DNA from: Aerococcus urinaehominis
GTDB taxonomy: Bacteria; Bacillota; Bacilli; Lactobacillales; Aerococcaceae
Direction of reading: 5' to 3'
DNA length: 64,000 nucleotides
Assembly (NCBI RefSeq): GCF_001543245.1
Contig: NZ_CP014163.1
Location: 1,767,401-1,831,400, forward strand
Position numbers and translations under genes: made by a program. Shown here in pieces: positions 53,805 through 64,000 of the stretch. Below the pieces are notes generated by a model. The model worked only from the letters and a program-made list of their open reading frames with translations. It had not been told where the DNA came from and did not search any database. The first letter of the stretch is position 1. The number at the start of each line of letters is the position of its first letter.

Positions 53805-55304
53805 TTATAAATTATCGAGCTCAATGATTTCTCCAATATAGGATTTATTGAGCCAGAAGGCCTGCCTAGTCATGTAATCACCATTTGGTAATTGGTCAGC
53901 ATCTTTTTCGATATTGCCGCGTTCAATATTTAGTTCAGCAATTTTATAGGCTGATTGGGCTGCCCGGGGTCTTAGATGAGATATTTTAGTCTCTTGAGCT
54001 GTTGGTAGGTTATTAAAGATGCGTTTACCAGAAAGTGAAAATTTGATACCGTTTCTAATAATTTGTTGATTTGCTAGCCACTCCTGTTTTAAGGGTCCGT
54101 TTAAATCTTGAGCCGGCATGTGCCAAAATACCGCATGACTCAGACAGTAGTCTTCACCATCATTTTTAAAAACGACAAATAAAAAACGTGTTGTCTCAAA
54201 ATACTCATAAATATCAGAATCTTCCCACTCTGTATTAACGAATTCCCTGAAGTTTATATTAGACAAGGACATATTTTCTCTAATGGTATTATTTTCTTCA
54301 ACCCGAATTGTTTTTACCAAAGTATTTGATTTAGTAAACTCCTCTGCATGACTAGACGTAATACCTAAAATTCTCATAGCGATAACACTGAATAGGTTTT
54401 TGGCAGTAATATTTTCTAAATCAAATTCTCGCACTAAGTCTGCTCGGCTATATCCTTTGTATCTTTCGATTTTAGCTAAAACTTCTTTTTCAAAATCTTC
54501 TTGGCTAGCAAAGCTTTCACCAATACTTTGGTAAGTGTCGATACCTTTGAAAACATAATTATTGAGAAAGCTAGTCATGTAGCCTTGTTTAAGTGAATAA
54601 GCACGGCGTTTCGCTTTAATCTCTTTATTATAAAATTGTGGTTGTTCACTCTTCTTGGCTGTAGCACCTTTCGTACAGGCACCTAGATACATGGTGTCAC
54701 CTTCAGAGAGCTCGTGAGCTTTACCAGCTTTAATTTTTTCAATTATCTTGTTGTAGTCATCGATGATAATTTCTAAATCCTTGCTGAGGACCTCACTAAA
54801 GAGATGGAACAATTGGACGTGCGTGATGGTATATTGTGTACGAGCTAACTCTTTTTTAAATTCGTAGAAAAGAAAAAGTACTAGATTTAATTTCTCTTTA
54901 ACATGAGAATCCTCAAAAGAATTTGGAACAGGTCTGTCGTACGGAATCATACCGATCACAAGCCGTTCCTTGGCACTATATGTGCCGTTTTTGTTTTTCT
55001 TGTAAGGTGTCAATTTAAGTTCTAGACCAGCTTCTTCAAAATCGGGTAATGGGCTACTGTTGGGTTCGAAGCCAAAATAATATTTTTCGACTAAGTTACC
55101 TAAACCACCTTTAGAGCGCGGGTTGTTGTAATAGCTAATTTGCTTAGTTAAGTAGTCAACATCATCTAAATTTTCACTTACTATTTCTGCGCTATTAGCC
55201 AATATATCAACAAAATTTTTACCTTTTAATTTTTCTGCATAATGGTAGATAGATTTTGGGTCAGTTTCATCATATGGGAGCAGATAATCAGTCAATACTT
55301 TCAC
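53805..55304 (-). CDS. Sau3AI-family type II restriction endonuclease (GATC)
   Basis: 499 residues, near the length of Sau3AI (about 489). The MutH/Sau3AI nuclease core is near residues 64-105: GGLGNLVEKYYFG, then PDFEEAGLELKLTPYKK with the Asp, Glu and Lys of the D-ExK site. The C-terminal half is a second, divergent MutH-like domain, as in Sau3AI. The gene is AT-rich and divergent from its methyltransferase. Recognition of GATC is inferred from family. Confidence 0.88.
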   Translation of the reverse strand: MKVLTDYLLPYDETDPKSIYHYAEKLKGKNFVDILANSAEIVSENLDDVDYLTKQISYYNNPRSKGGLGNLVEKYYFGFEPNSSPLPDFEEAGLELKLTPYKKNKNGTYSAKERLVIGMIPYDRPVPNSFEDSHVKEKLNLVLFLFYEFKKELARTQYTITHVQLFHLFSEVLSKDLEIIIDDYNKIIEKIKAGKAHELSEGDTMYLGACTKGATAKKSEQPQFYNKEIKAKRRAYSLKQGYMTSFLNNYVFKGIDTYQSIGESFASQEDFEKEVLAKIERYKGYSRADLVREFDLENITAKNLFSVIAMRILGITSSHAEEFTKSNTLVKTIRVEENNTIRENMSLSNINFREFVNTEWEDSDIYEYFETTRFLFVVFKNDGEDYCLSHAVFWHMPAQDLNGPLKQEWLANQQIIRNGIKFSLSGKRIFNNLPTAQETKISHLRPRAAQSAYKIAELNIERGNIEKDADQLPNGDYMTRQAFWLNKSYIGEIIELDNL

Positions 55305-55359
55305 CTCATTTTATGGTATTATATAGTATTTAATCCTTAATCTCATATTACATTTGTAG

Positions 55360-55393
55360 TACAATAAATATTGTAATTCGGAACATACGTTCC
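55360..55393. promoter_or_regulatory. Two palindromes between restriction and methylase genes
   Basis: TACAATAAATATTGTA (55360-55375) is a perfect palindrome. GGAACATACGTTCC (55380-55393) matches the Gram-positive LexA/DinR box CGAACRNRYGTTYC at 13 of 14 positions. Both lie within 50 bases of the methylase ATG. Confidence 0.55.
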
Positions 55394-55410
55394 TAAAAAA
55401 GGGGTATTGT

Positions 55411-56712
55411 ATGAAAATTTTCTCCATGTTCGATGGTGTCGGTGGCTTTATTATCGGTTTAAATAACGCCGACGAAAACTTATATCAAACAGTTGTATCT
55501 AATCAATACGAGCCATCACGAAAGTCTCAGGACGCTTATGAAGTTGGGGTCTACAGATTTCCTGATATGGAACACATACCTGATGATGTGGCTACCATTC
55601 CTGACGAAAAGTTCGCATCAATGAAAGAAGATGGCATCAACATGATTGTTGGGGGATTTCCTTGCCAAGATTATTCAGTGGCACGTAGTAAAAAGAATGA
55701 ATTAGGCATTGAAGGGAAAAAAGGTGTACTTTTCTGGGAAATTATTCGTGCGACAAGAATTATTCAACCCGATTATTTAATTCTAGAAAATGTTGATCGG
55801 CTTTTAAAAGCGCCTTCTAAACAAAGGGGACGTGATTTTGCAGTTATGTTGGGTGCCTTTAATCAACTTGGTTACTCAGTTGAATGGCGCGTAATAAATG
55901 CTGCTGAATATGGGCGAGGCCAACGTCGTCGTCGGGTGTTTTTCTTTATTTATCATAATAGTACTAAATGGGGTCAATATATAGAAAATCTTTACGAAGA
56001 CAAACTACAGACTGATTTACTAGGGAATCGCAATTATGATAGTTATGCTTCTTATATCTTCAATCAAGGTCTATTCGCTAGACAATTTCCTGTCAAAGAG
56101 GCCCCAGTCAAAGATAGAACCCAGTTTGTTAAACTAGCCGACGATATCAAAGAAATTTCCGATAGCTATGATGCGGGTAAAATGTGGAATTCTGGTATTA
56201 TGCGGCACGGCTATGTTTATAGCGCCGAGACAGAGCCACAAGGGGATGAGGAACCACTTAGCTTAGGCGATTTAATTCAGGAGGAAGCTGAAGTTGATGA
56301 AAAATATTATCTAACAGACCAACAAATTGAAAAATTTAAGTATTTGCGTGGTGCCAAGAAAATTGAGCGCACTTCAGCCACCGGTCATAAATATACATTC
56401 TCAGAGGGTGGTATGAGTGAATATGATAGTTTGGAATTGCCAGGCCGGACGATGTTAACTTCAGAAGGTACGGTCAATCGCTCGACTCATTTACTAAAGA
56501 TTAACGGGCGTTATCGCTTCCTTACACCTATTGAGGCAGAGAGACTGCAAGATTTTCCAGATGATTGGACCCGGTATAAGCAAGATGCCAATGGCCAGGT
56601 ATCAGAGGTCAGCGACCGGATGCGACTCTTCTTTATGGGAAATGCTCTGGTAACGGGAATCGTAACTAGAATAGGTATTGAATTAAAGAAAATCATTGAT
56701 GAAACGAAGTAG
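55411..56712 (+). CDS. DNA (cytosine-5) methyltransferase, M.Sau3AI-like
   Basis: 433 residues. Motif I MFDGVGGFIIGL, the catalytic GGFPCQDYSVAR (about 86-97), ENVDRLL and GRGQRRRRVFFF, and motif X MGNALVTGI at the end are all present. The enzyme should protect GATC by methylating the cytosine, partner of the divergent Sau3AI-like enzyme. AAAGGGG precedes the ATG. AT-rich relative to flanks, which fits horizontal acquisition. Confidence 0.9.
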   Translation: MKIFSMFDGVGGFIIGLNNADENLYQTVVSNQYEPSRKSQDAYEVGVYRFPDMEHIPDDVATIPDEKFASMKEDGINMIVGGFPCQDYSVARSKKNELGIEGKKGVLFWEIIRATRIIQPDYLILENVDRLLKAPSKQRGRDFAVMLGAFNQLGYSVEWRVINAAEYGRGQRRRRVFFFIYHNSTKWGQYIENLYEDKLQTDLLGNRNYDSYASYIFNQGLFARQFPVKEAPVKDRTQFVKLADDIKEISDSYDAGKMWNSGIMRHGYVYSAETEPQGDEEPLSLGDLIQEEAEVDEKYYLTDQQIEKFKYLRGAKKIERTSATGHKYTFSEGGMSEYDSLELPGRTMLTSEGTVNRSTHLLKINGRYRFLTPIEAERLQDFPDDWTRYKQDANGQVSEVSDRMRLFFMGNALVTGIVTRIGIELKKIIDETK

Positions 56713-56831
56713 AGAACATTAGTGTATCTTAGTAAAATTTATAGAAAATAAAATGCATAGTAGGGGGTAGGTTAGCGCAATTCCTTACTATGCTTTTATT
56801 AATGACAAAAATATTTAAAAGTGATTATCCA

Positions 56832-57227
56832 TTAGAAAGTTTGATGAGAAAGTTTTTCAATCGTTGGCATGTTTGCAGGTGGCCAGTCTAAACTTAACAG
56901 GTCCCCAGGTGCCAACCATTTGAACTGGATATGCTCAGTAATTTGTGGTTCCTGATCATCTAAATAGCAGAGGATGGTGGTCAGGTTAACCTGACCAAAA
57001 TCATATTGGTAGGAGACCTGGTCAAAGATTTCTGCTTCAACCTGGCAGTCAATAAGAAGTTCCTCTCTTAGTTCGCGCTCCAGGGCAGCTTGGGGACTTT
57101 CGCCAGCTTCAATTTTACCGCCCGGGAATTCCCACTTGTAGGCCAGGCTTTTATTGGGGCCGCGCTGGGCGCAGAGGATTTTGCCGTCACGAATCATAAT
57201 GGCACCAACTACATTAATTACTTTCAT
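56832..57227 (-). CDS. Nudix hydrolase (MutT-like)
   Basis: 131 residues from the ATG at 57227. The Nudix box GGKIEAGESPQAALERELRE followed by ELLI is complete. N-terminus VINVVGAIMIRDGKILCAQR resembles 8-oxo-dGTPase MutT. It overlaps the 3' end of the GNAT gene, so the two form an operon. Confidence 0.88.
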   Translation of the reverse strand: MKVINVVGAIMIRDGKILCAQRGPNKSLAYKWEFPGGKIEAGESPQAALERELREELLIDCQVEAEIFDQVSYQYDFGQVNLTTILCYLDDQEPQITEHIQFKWLAPGDLLSLDWPPANMPTIEKLSHQTF

Positions 57228-57235
57228 TTTATCAC

Positions 57236-57754
57236 CTATTCCTTGTCTAATGATTTGACCAGCAGCCAGTCGCACTGGTGGTCGTCGCCCATAATAAAGG
57301 CGTGCTGGCCAAAGCGTTTAAAGCCGTGCTTTTTATAGAAGGCCTGGGCTGGATAGTTATGCTCCCAGACGCCCAGCCAAATGTGCCGACACGCTAGGTC
57401 CTGGGCGATTTGGTGGACCTGGGCCATCATCAGGCTACCAATGCCTTGGCCCTTGGCTGACTTGGTCACGTAGATGCGTTCTAACTCCAAACCAGCTGGG
57501 AAGTGGTCCTCGCTTTGTTCAGGTCCCCAATTGATTTTAAAGTAGGCTAAAATTTGGTCCCCATCTGTCACAAAGTAAAATTGGGTGTGGTCCTGGCCTA
57601 GCTCCTTGGCCAATTGGTCCTTATTGTAGGCGGTTGCCAGATAATCCTGCATATTGGCATCAGAGGTCGTGCCGGCAAAGGTATCCTGGTAGCAGGAAAT
57701 TGATAGTTGACTTAGTTGTGCCACTTGGTCAGGCCTGACAGGTCTTATTTGCAT
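57236..57754 (-). CDS. GNAT-family N-acetyltransferase
   Basis: 172 residues from the ATG at 57754 after AAAAGGAGGCGATCCC; the frame is open upstream but lacks a ribosome site. The acetyl-CoA motif is LERIYVTKSAKGQGIGSLMM. N-terminus IRPVRPDQVAQLSQLSISCY and the FYKKHGFKRFGQHAF end are typical. First gene of the pair with the Nudix hydrolase. Confidence 0.9.
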   Translation of the reverse strand: MQIRPVRPDQVAQLSQLSISCYQDTFAGTTSDANMQDYLATAYNKDQLAKELGQDHTQFYFVTDGDQILAYFKINWGPEQSEDHFPAGLELERIYVTKSAKGQGIGSLMMAQVHQIAQDLACRHIWLGVWEHNYPAQAFYKKHGFKRFGQHAFIMGDDHQCDWLLVKSLDKE

Positions 57755-57923
57755 GGGATCGCCTCCTTTTTCTAATAGTTTAACGCAAAGATAGGGCGCC
57801 GCCAAGCTTGCTGCTAGAGGCCATAGTAAAATAATCGCCATAAAAACAGCTGACCTAGTGCGTAAGCGGTTAATATTTGCTATGATAGAGGCAAATTACT
57901 TTAGACTATGGGGGATTCTAGTA

Positions 57924-58919
57924 ATGGCAGTAACAATTAAAGATGTCGCTGAAAAAGCGGGGGTGGCTCCCTCTACTGTGTCGCGGGTTCTAACCAACAA
58001 TCCCGCCATTTCAGAAAAAACCAGGCAAAAGGTTCAGGCGGTCATGGCAGAACTTAATTATGTACCTAACTACAATGCCCGCCGCCTGGCTAGCCAGCAT
58101 TCGCAAACCATTGGCCTCGTCTTGCCGCTAGCCTCCGATGCCTTTTATCAAAACCCTTTCTTTCCCACCATTTTAAGGGGAATCAATGAGGCGGCCGCCC
58201 AAGAAGATTATGTCCTGCTCCTATCAGCTGGTGACAGCGCCGACCAGCAAAAAGCCCACCTGGAAAACATGGTTTATGGCAAACAGGTAGCTGGTTTAAT
58301 CTTCCTTTATGCCTCAGCCGATGATCCCTTGCTGGCCATGGCCCGCCAGGCAAACTTTCCTAGTGTGGTGGTCGGGACGCCGGATACGGGCCAGGTCAAC
58401 GCCATAGACAACGATAATTTCGACCTGGGCTACCAGGCTGGTCGCTATCTATTAAGCCAGGGTTGCCAAAAATTAGCCTATATCGGTGGCGACAGCCAGC
58501 AATTCTTTATTCAGCAGCGGGAGGCCGGCTTTTTAAAGAGCCTGAGTGACCAGGCCGATATTATAGGTGATAGCTACAATGCGGTGAATTTTTTACCCAA
58601 TGATGGTTACCAGCTGATCATGGACCTCTACCACCAAGGCCAGACCTATGATGGCTATGTCGTGGCTGATGAGCTAGTGGCTCGGGGGGTAGTCAGCGCC
58701 CTGCAGGCGACGGGCCAAGACCAGGTCAAAACCATCGATTTCCGCTCCTTTGCCAGTGAGGATAGTGGTCAAGACCTCTACCATCCTTACTTCAACCTGA
58801 ACATCCAGACTTTGGGACGGCGAGCAGTTACTATTCTGTTTGAACAATTAAATAGCAGCGAGGAAGCAAGTGGTCGCTATATCTATGAGGTGGTGGCTAG
58901 TGATTTGGTGGGCGCGTAA
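57924..58919 (+). CDS. LacI-family transcriptional regulator
   Basis: 331 residues from the ATG at 57924 after GGGGGA. The HTH is VTIKDVAEKAGVAPSTVSRV with LTNNPAISEKTRQKV, then a periplasmic-binding-type sugar domain (IGLVLPLASDAFYQNPFF to the end). It stands 66 bases before the 6-phospho-beta-glucosidase gene, which it probably controls. TATGAT near 57880 is a possible -10. Confidence 0.9.
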   Translation: MAVTIKDVAEKAGVAPSTVSRVLTNNPAISEKTRQKVQAVMAELNYVPNYNARRLASQHSQTIGLVLPLASDAFYQNPFFPTILRGINEAAAQEDYVLLLSAGDSADQQKAHLENMVYGKQVAGLIFLYASADDPLLAMARQANFPSVVVGTPDTGQVNAIDNDNFDLGYQAGRYLLSQGCQKLAYIGGDSQQFFIQQREAGFLKSLSDQADIIGDSYNAVNFLPNDGYQLIMDLYHQGQTYDGYVVADELVARGVVSALQATGQDQVKTIDFRSFASEDSGQDLYHPYFNLNIQTLGRRAVTILFEQLNSSEEASGRYIYEVVASDLVGA

Positions 58920-58961
58920 AATAAACCATCCAACTAGGTGACTACCTGTTAACAGCGTTAA

Positions 58962-60431
<1,470 letters not shown>

Positions 60432-60472
60432 TTAGTTACTTAAGTCTTAGACTAACCAGTAAATAAGTAAGC

Positions 60473-60530
60473 AAAAAGGCACAACTTTAGCGTCTCTTGT
60501 CTAAATCGGACATTAAAGTTGTGCCTTTTT
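60473..60530 (+). terminator. Terminator after bglA
   Basis: AAAAAGGCACAACTTTA and TAAAGTTGTGCCTTTTT pair over 17 bases around a 24-base loop. Confidence 0.85.
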
Positions 60531-60622
60531 AATGTCCTCATATTTATCAATAATTTTTATCTGCCTAAGTGATTATTGTGCTAAACTAGGTGCTATAAAA
60601 AATCGATGAAGGGACGTTTTAA

Positions 60623-60724
60623 ATGAAAGACCAAGGCCATCAGTATCTACCAGCTATCAGCCTCTACAATGAATTAGCTTATCCCGCAAGCACCTGCTTG
60701 TGTCTAGGGAGGATTGCCAAATGA
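60623..60724 (+). CDS. Possible 33-residue leader peptide
   Basis: ATG at 60623 nine bases after GAAGGG; the peptide runs to a TGA that overlaps the ATG of the next gene (ATGA). Sequence starts MKDQGHQYLPAISLYNELAY and is not recognised. The overlap suggests translational coupling, but expression is unproven. Confidence 0.35.
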   Translation: MKDQGHQYLPAISLYNELAYPASTCLCLGRIAK

Positions 60725-62268
60725 AAAAACTAGCCTCATTCGGTCAAGTGTCAATCTGGCTCATTTTATTGGTGCTAGTGACGGGTTTAGGCCTAGCTAG
60801 TCTATTCCTAGGTGCCGAAATCTATGGTTTTCAGGAATTTGGCCGCCTCATTTTCTTAACGGGTGGGCAAGTAGGTTTACTGATACTGGCACTGGCATTG
60901 CTGGTCGGCCTAGGTTTTATCCTTAAAAAGGTGCCCAGTCAGTGGTTGGCCCTTATTTTAGCCGTCCTCTATTTGCTGGCGGGCCTGTATCTCATCTGGG
61001 GAACACCGCCTCACTTACGGGCTGACCCGAGAGATGTCATGACTTCAGCCCTGAATATTAGGCGGGGGAATTATGAAAACCTACTAGGCTATCTGGGTAC
61101 CCACCCCCACCAGCTAGGTTTGGTTAGCTTTGAGCGTTTCTTTTTTAAATTCTCTCAGGCTACTAACTTTTTCCATGCCCTCTACCTGGCCTTGACCATG
61201 GGCAGCCATGCTTTACTGATTGCTAGTTTTAGCCAAATTTTTGGCTGGCAGGATTTAAAAACTAAGTATTTAATGGTATTAGGCTTTCTATTTACCCCAG
61301 CCCTGTTTTTTATCAAGTTCATATACGGGTCAACCCCAGCTCTGTTCTTAATCTGCGCCAGTATATTCTTCCTCACCCAATATTTTAAGTCTAATGCTTG
61401 GTACTGGGCCTTGGGCGCCAACCTATCATTAGCCGCCGCGGCGATTATTCGTAATAATTTTCTCATTGCCATCATTGCTCTTTGTATCACCTACTTGATC
61501 TATGGGCTCAAAAGCAAGACCATGTTGAAACAAGTCTTGGCCAGTCTGACCTTAATTGGCCTATTTTGGCTGGGTGGTCAGCTGCAAGTAAACCACTACC
61601 AGGAAATTAGTGGCGTCACTTTAGACAAGGGCATGCCTAAAAACCTCTACCTAGCCATGGGGCTACAGGCAGATGACCGTCCTGAAGGCCGCTTTCCGGG
61701 TTGGTATAATCGCTATAACAATAATGTTTATAAAAAATACTACCCCGATACCGCCGCCATGGAACAGGCGGCCGCCCAAGAAATCAGGGAACGGGTGCAT
61801 GCGATGGTCAAGGCCCCTCAAAAGACAGGCAAATTTTTTCTGACAAAAATTGCTTCAACCTGGTTGGACCCCAACTTTGAATCAGTCTGGTCTGGCCCCA
61901 TGATTAGTAAAAAGACCGGACCATTTAGAAGCGACTGGCTAAAAAATATCTATCAATTTAAGGGCAACTACCAGCTGCTGGTAAAAAGCGGCCATGTCCT
62001 GCTAACAACTGGCTACCTATTTGCCGCTGTCGCCCTGGTGGGAGGCTTAGTCAAGCCTTATTTTGCTGATCATTTAACGCTAAGCATGATTTTTACCTTT
62101 ATCAGCCTCTGTTTTATCGGGACCTTTATTTTTCACCTGTTTTGGGAAACCAAGTCCCAGTATGTCTTTACCCATTTTTACTTGCTCTTATCAATGGCTG
62201 CTTTTGGTCTGGGCACATCTTATCAAGGCCTTAGCAAGCTTTTAACAGGGAAGGGCGTAAAAAATTAA
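60721..62268 (+). CDS. Polytopic membrane protein, glycosyltransferase-like
   Basis: 515 residues with about eleven to twelve hydrophobic segments and a soluble loop near residues 285-380. The arrangement recalls integral-membrane GT-C enzymes (DUF6020/PMT-like) that use lipid-linked sugars, with the acidic motif RADPRDVMTSAL after the second or third segment. No precise function. GGGAGG lies nine bases before the ATG at 60721. Confidence 0.65.
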   Translation: MKKLASFGQVSIWLILLVLVTGLGLASLFLGAEIYGFQEFGRLIFLTGGQVGLLILALALLVGLGFILKKVPSQWLALILAVLYLLAGLYLIWGTPPHLRADPRDVMTSALNIRRGNYENLLGYLGTHPHQLGLVSFERFFFKFSQATNFFHALYLALTMGSHALLIASFSQIFGWQDLKTKYLMVLGFLFTPALFFIKFIYGSTPALFLICASIFFLTQYFKSNAWYWALGANLSLAAAAIIRNNFLIAIIALCITYLIYGLKSKTMLKQVLASLTLIGLFWLGGQLQVNHYQEISGVTLDKGMPKNLYLAMGLQADDRPEGRFPGWYNRYNNNVYKKYYPDTAAMEQAAAQEIRERVHAMVKAPQKTGKFFLTKIASTWLDPNFESVWSGPMISKKTGPFRSDWLKNIYQFKGNYQLLVKSGHVLLTTGYLFAAVALVGGLVKPYFADHLTLSMIFTFISLCFIGTFIFHLFWETKSQYVFTHFYLLLSMAAFGLGTSYQGLSKLLTGKGVKN

Positions 62269-62273
62269 TGTCT

Positions 62274-62316
62274 AAAAAAAGCGATTGTAGTAGCCTAGCT
62301 CTACAATCGCTTTTTT
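62274..62316. terminator. Bidirectional terminator
   Basis: GCGATTGTAG (62281-62290) and CTACAATCGC (62301-62310), ten-base loop, flanked by A7 and T6. Shared by two convergent genes. Confidence 0.92.
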
Positions 62317-62328
62317 GTTCTCCTAAAT

Positions 62329-62697
62329 TTAGTCCGCCAAATCAATGCCCTTGCTGGCCAAGTTAGCCAAGCACTCTGCCAGATAGGCCGCGTCATGCTC
62401 AGGGTAAACTGGGTCAGTCATGGCTACAGCTTCTAAATCCTGGTAGGGTGGAACCTTTTTACCCCGATAATTGGGGTCGGACCAAGCGGAATCAGGTTGG
62501 TAGTCCCGGTCTAGCATTTCCTGAATGACCAGATCGTGGTATTGGTAGAGTTTATAGGGTGAGTGGTCAAAGACATAGTTAACCGTGGCATGGGGACGGC
62601 CCCAGCCGGCTCCGCGTAGGGCGGCGCACTCCCGGTGCTGGCCTAAGAGTTGCTGGCGGGGGAGCTTAGGGATCAAATCTTGGTGCCATAAACGCAT
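62329..62697 (-). CDS. Pyrimidine-dimer DNA glycosylase-like protein (TIGR02328 type)
   Basis: 122 residues. MRLWHQDLIPKLPRQQLLGQ, then HRECAALRGAGWGRPHATVN and SPYKLYQYHDLVIQEM are the hallmarks of the TIGR02328 group, distantly related to T4 endonuclease V. The GQHREC stretch parallels the catalytic N-terminal region of the T4 enzyme. AAAAAGGAG precedes the ATG. Repair activity is inferred. Confidence 0.75.
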   Translation of the reverse strand: MRLWHQDLIPKLPRQQLLGQHRECAALRGAGWGRPHATVNYVFDHSPYKLYQYHDLVIQEMLDRDYQPDSAWSDPNYRGKKVPPYQDLEAVAMTDPVYPEHDAAYLAECLANLASKGIDLAD

Positions 62698-62814
62698 GGA
62701 AAAACTCCTTTTTAAAATAGTTTGATGTACTTATTGTACTTTTTTTGGCCTAGGCTTGTAAATGATTAGCTATGAGAGCAGCTTTTTGCTAATCTTTTAG
62801 TGAGGAGGAGAATT

Positions 62815-64000
62815 ATGAATAAAACAATGAGGGATATGGTTAGCATTGGCCTAGCCTATCTCGGTGTCATTATTGGTGCTGGTTTTGCCAGCGGCCAGGA
62901 AATGTTGCAGTATTTTGTAAGTTTTGGTCAGGGTGGGATTTGGGGCTTAATCTTGGCAGCCATTTTATTTATGGCTGGCGGGGTGGTCCTCTTGCAGTTC
63001 GGCTCCTATTATAAGGTCCGGGAACACAGTGAGCTCTTTAACAATATCTCGTCACCTTTTATATCAAAGGTGATTGATTTCTTGATTAATATGACCCTGT
63101 TTTCCACTGGTTTTATTATGATTGCCGGGGCGGGGACCAACCTGGAACAACAATTCGGCTTGCCCATCTGGATGGGGGCCCTCTTGGTATCAGCCTTAGT
63201 TTATATGACAGCCTTTATGGATGTCGACCGGGTGACTAAGCTAATTGGGGCGATTACACCCTTTGTTATTATTTTTCTAATCGGCATTTTTATATATACC
63301 CTAAACAATAGTCCTCATAGCTTCCAGGAGGCCATGGCCATCTCGGCCGCCCAACCGACGACCCTGCCTAACTGGGCCCTATCGTCATTAAATTATACTA
63401 GCCTGTCCTTAACCTTGGCTATTTCCATGGCGGTGGTGATTGGTGGTGAGCAGTACAGTCCCAAGCAAGCTGGTTTTGGTGGTTTATTCGGTGGGGCCTT
63501 AGTATCAGCCCTGCTCTTTGTATCCTTTTTCTCGATTGCCCTGAATATCGACAGTGTCAAGGATTCATCCATGCCGCTTTTGACTTTGTTTAATAACTTT
63601 GATCCGCGCCTGGGTCTCGCTATGGCTGTGATTATTTTTGGTATGATTTACAATACTGCCATTGGTATGTATTATGCCCTGGCTAAGCGGGTGTCACGTA
63701 GTCAGCCCCAACACTTTAAGCGCAACATGCTGATTTTGATTGTGATTGGTTTTATCCTGTCTTTTGTCGGTTTTGATACCCTAGTCGCCTACCTCTATCC
63801 CTTTGTCGGCTATTGTGGCTTTTTCGTGATTGGACTGCTTTTGATCCAGTGGTTTATTCACTACCGCCGCATCAACAAGGAAATCGCCGTCCGCGATGAG
63901 GTCCTGGAAAATCGCCTGAATAAATTGGATGATGACTACGACTACCAGCACGAGGACCAAGTGGCCTTTAATGAACTGGTAGAAGCCTCTAATATGGACA
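62815..64000 (+). CDS. YkvI-family membrane transporter, truncated by window edge
   Basis: At least 395 residues; the frame is open to the last base. N-terminus RDMVSIGLAYLGVIIGAGFA with SGQEMLQYFV is typical of the YkvI/branched-chain carrier-like family of the APC fold. About ten membrane segments end near residue 350, then an acidic tail. GAGGAGGAG precedes the ATG. The substrate is not known. Confidence 0.82.
   Translation, partial: MNKTMRDMVSIGLAYLGVIIGAGFASGQEMLQYFVSFGQGGIWGLILAAILFMAGGVVLLQFGSYYKVREHSELFNNISSPFISKVIDFLINMTLFSTGFIMIAGAGTNLEQQFGLPIWMGALLVSALVYMTAFMDVDRVTKLIGAITPFVIIFLIGIFIYTLNNSPHSFQEAMAISAAQPTTLPNWALSSLNYTSLSLTLAISMAVVIGGEQYSPKQAGFGGLFGGALVSALLFVSFFSIALNIDSVKDSSMPLLTLFNNFDPRLGLAMAVIIFGMIYNTAIGMYYALAKRVSRSQPQHFKRNMLILIVIGFILSFVGFDTLVAYLYPFVGYCGFFVIGLLLIQWFIHYRRINKEIAVRDEVLENRLNKLDDDYDYQHEDQVAFNELVEASNMD

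Overview
The window reads as a chromosomal segment of a low-to-mid GC Gram-positive bacterium of the order Lactobacillales. Support: a sufCDSUB iron-sulphur operon in the Firmicute order, Shine-Dalgarno boxes of the AGGAGG type before almost every gene, sigma-A-like promoters, Bgl-family PTS, YesM/YesN two-component genes, TrkH/TrkA, YkvI, and a type I-E CRISPR repeat close in form to those of streptococci and lactobacilli. An Aerococcaceae member would fit, but this is a guess without a database search.

Layout. 1-3005: membrane protein YihY, RodA, Spx/ArsC-like protein. 3449-8613: sufC-sufD-sufS-sufU-sufB behind one promoter that carries a palindrome. 8753-8981: a promoter-to-terminator unit with no ORF, a probable structured RNA. 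9022-25511: an AT-richer defence and accessory island. It holds a stop-interrupted PBECR4-like nuclease gene with a convergent HTH gene, a TPR/HhH protein, a RelB antitoxin with a doubly damaged RelE, a 55-residue Xre regulator, a CRISPR-repeat-like element just before cas3, a complete type I-E operon (cas3, cas8e, cas11, cas7, cas5, cas6e, cas1, cas2-dnaQ fusion), a 26-repeat array that starts one base after the cas2 stop, then a GNAT toxin-antitoxin-like pair, an HTH remnant and an orphan CRISPR repeat. 25754-30572: an HptRSA-like sensing set (lipoprotein, frameshifted response regulator, histidine kinase) next to a Bgl-type PTS whose IIB domain lacks the phosphorylated cysteine. 30892-53701: metabolic and transport genes (cystine-type symporter, guanine deaminase, GntR-ABC set, SPFH protein, TrkH/TrkA, MetE-like enzyme, 2-hydroxyacid dehydrogenase, AlkD, DsbA-like) separated by two families of non-coding repeats. 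53805-56712: a divergent Sau3AI-type GATC restriction-modification pair. 56832-64000: Nudix, GNAT, LacI plus 6-phospho-beta-glucosidase, a polytopic membrane protein, a pyrimidine-dimer-glycosylase-like protein and the start of a YkvI-type transporter that runs off the window.

Most unusual signals. (1) Two degenerate copies of the CRISPR repeat, 23 bases apart, lie between xre and cas3; the short 'spacer' between them resembles the -10 region of the xre promoter next to an AA dinucleotide. This looks like a CreR-type cas-regulating RNA. (2) All 25 spacers begin with C or T, which suggests that the first spacer base derives from the PAM. (3) Three tandem arrays in three convergent gene gaps share a hairpin core and the same 73-base period, close to seven helical turns, although their linkers differ. 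(4) Several genes carry single lesions (PBECR4, RelE, HptR-like regulator, Arc-like protein).
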